Of a stretch of 64,000 bases of DNA, positions 62,565-64,000 are shown one piece after another (position 1 is the first letter of the stretch; each line of letters starts with the position of its first letter). The notes beneath the pieces are model-generated. The model was not told where the DNA came from. It made no database searches and was given only the letters and a program-made list of their open reading frames with translations. A program made the position numbers and the translations under genes. Source of the DNA: Lepidostoma basale (taxonomy: Eukaryota > Arthropoda > Insecta > Trichoptera > Lepidostomatidae); NCBI GenBank assembly GCA_022606425.2, contig JAHDVF020000731.1:221091-285090 (forward strand). The letters are read 5' to 3'.

Positions 62565-63240
62565 AATTTTAATATCAAAACAGTACAAACGTATTACGTG
62601 TCACAATTAACTATTATAAAGTGCGGCAACAGTTAAATTGACCAAAACAATTCACATATACACGAAATATCTCCAAGTTTACAGGAGCACCACATGAACC
62701 AAACCAACTTTTCAAAATCAGAATCCGAAAATGGATAATGAAGAAATAACGAAATATTAACCGTGTATTTGTTATATTTAAAGAGGTTTTGAAACTATTA
62801 AACAATGTGTACTAGCTACAAAGCATAAGCATTGGAACGTTAATAACGATTTGCCTTGTGCTTTAATGATGTGATAACTCGATTAAATTTAACAATAAGT
62901 TAATCTGAAGTTATTTAATATATATTTTGGGTTGGGTCATTATCAAGTATATCGATTCAAAAAGCGACCCTAATCGGGAGGTTGTAGCTTCATCTCGATT
63001 ATTTCTGTCATAAGATACACCAGGGGGTTGGTTCTAAATTTAAACCGCCCTGGCTTCCCTCTGGTTGCGGCCGTACAAAGGTCAGGGGGATCGATACGGT
63101 AACGTTGTCGTATTTTTGAGTTCATTCACGTAGTTTACGTTGTAACGTTAATGAAAGATGATGGGTCTTGATCAAGATCTTAAATTGGTACGTTGTGAAC
63201 GCTGCGATGTGGAAAGTTTTACACTTTACCTTTAATACTA
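62565..63240. other. Unassigned stretch
   Basis: AT-rich, with a moderate-GC patch at 63040-63100. No gene or repeat recognised. Confidence 0.3.
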
Positions 63241-63254
63241 ACTAACTAACTAAA

Positions 63255-63510
63255 TATCTTTCACGCTGTTTGTCCACGGCTTCTCTTACTAATCACGCTG
63301 GGTGTGGGTATTTTATTCTTCTTTCAGTGTCGTGTCAGCAACATCAACGTTGGCGATCACTGCAGCAAAGGTATCTCTGTCTTTCGCAACTTGGAACAGG
63401 TTCTGAATTATTGTCATTCCTGTCCATTCTTTTATATTCCGCAGCCAGGAAAACTACCTTCTATCAACTCCCGTCGTCCCTCCAATTTATCCATTAATAT
63501 CAGTAGAAGG
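63255..63510 (-). mobile_element. LINE-A scrap and LINE-D fragment
   Basis: 63260-63305 is LINE-A. 63318-63508 is minus-strand LINE-D (LILMDKLEGRRELIEGSFPG, CGI, then degraded IPLLQ-type codons of the AEVIANV region). Confidence 0.6.
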
Positions 63511-63830
63511 AGTAACTAACTAACCATCATGCCGTCTCTCCGAAGGGGTAGGCAGAAATAATGGACGGCCACACTTTTCTTTCCTGACATATTTCTCTCG
63601 CTTCGTCAACATTCATGCAAAGGCGTCGATTTCTCATTCAATATTTGATTTATTTGATCGTGCCACGTTTTCCTCGGTCTTCCTCTATTTCTGGTTCCAT
63701 TTACATCGTTGTCATATAATTTTTTTACCATTCTTTCTTCATTCATTCTTTCCATGCGTCCAAACCATCTTAATGTACGTTTAATTATTTTGTTCATAAA
63801 ACGATCATTTGCACCGCATTCAGTTTTATT
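63511..63830 (-). mobile_element. LINE-A 3' end
   Basis: (GTTA)n, terminal block, a deletion in RNRRACMT, then NQILNEK, RNRGRPRKTWHDQ, VKKLYDNDVNGT, MERMNEERM, NKIIKRTLRWFG. Confidence 0.78.
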
Positions 63831-63892
63831 TTTTTAAAATTATTACACCATGATACCCGTTCCTTAGTTATGTCAAATTGACAACATTAGCA

Positions 63893-64000
63893 ATGAATTT
63901 GTCAGACATGGTGGTCGTAAGAAGAGCAGAATGGGGAATGTTATATTACATAAAGCGTGCGCTTAACCCAACCAATGACATGTCATAAGTTCTGTAAACA
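63893..64000. repeat. Repeat B, cut by window edge
   Basis: GTCAGACATGGTGGTCGTAA, GGGAATGTTATATTACATAA, AACCCAACCAATGACATGTC. Confidence 0.65.

Overview
The window is AT-rich eukaryotic nuclear DNA that looks like an insect or other arthropod intergenic or intronic region. The evidence is the mix of DD34D mariners, an arthropod-type Tc1/mariner relative with an N-terminal helix-turn-helix, several non-LTR retrotransposon (LINE) families, tRNA-derived SINEs and hAT-type MITEs. Nothing prokaryotic is present. A moth is possible from the repeat style, but I cannot fix the order. Almost every long reading frame is a transposon relic. The only host-gene signals are two spliced-looking exons on the minus strand (57208-57103 and 55294-55217), a possible separate minus-strand terminal exon (53637-53543), and a CpG-rich plus-strand candidate first exon (35395-35519).

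Family names used here are mine. LINE-A has RT C-terminal relics ending in a short GC hairpin plus (GTTA)n; about 35 pieces occur on both strands. SINE-A shares the LINE-A 3' end, hairpin and (GTTA)n tail. LINE-B, C and D have different C-termini but all end in (GAA)n; LINE-E and LINE-F are related RT tails. LINE-J is jockey/CR1-like with a (TTTGA)n tail. LINE-L is L2/CR1-like. Repeat B is an inverted or tandem non-coding repeat. HH1 and HH2 are two non-coding families carrying hammerhead-ribozyme-like cores.

Layout: 0-3.4 kb holds LINE relics and an internally deleted mariner. 3.4-7.1 kb holds LINE-C, an HH2 hammerhead, and one mariner (4577-7098, minus) split by a second mariner (about 5538-6820, plus). 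7.1-13.6 kb holds LINE-A/D/J pieces, a SINE-A and a recent tandem duplication of about 1.5 kb that includes a TIR transposon split by LINE-A. 13.6-17.9 kb holds LINE-J with a SINE in it, a hAT MITE with an 8-bp target duplication, a hammerhead half-element and LINE-B/D/A tails. 18-31 kb holds repeat B (including a tandem array of about 520 bp units), complete foldback elements with outward-facing hammerheads, and many LINE-A and SINE-A copies. 31-46 kb holds a decayed Tc1/mariner relative, the longest LINE-A copy (35805-36788), LINE-D/E, a large hexanucleotide microsatellite (41251-41512) and a LINE-J RT domain. 46-64 kb holds a hAT-like element, LINE-C/F, a SINE nested in a LINE, more hammerheads, the host exons, a twin-primed LINE-C and an L2-like tail.

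The elements interact rather than form pathways. LINE-A probably supplies the reverse transcriptase that mobilises SINE-A. Mariners, SINEs and LINEs insert into one another and so give a readable order of events. The most unusual component is the set of palindromic foldback repeats whose two arms each carry an outward-facing hammerhead-like core.
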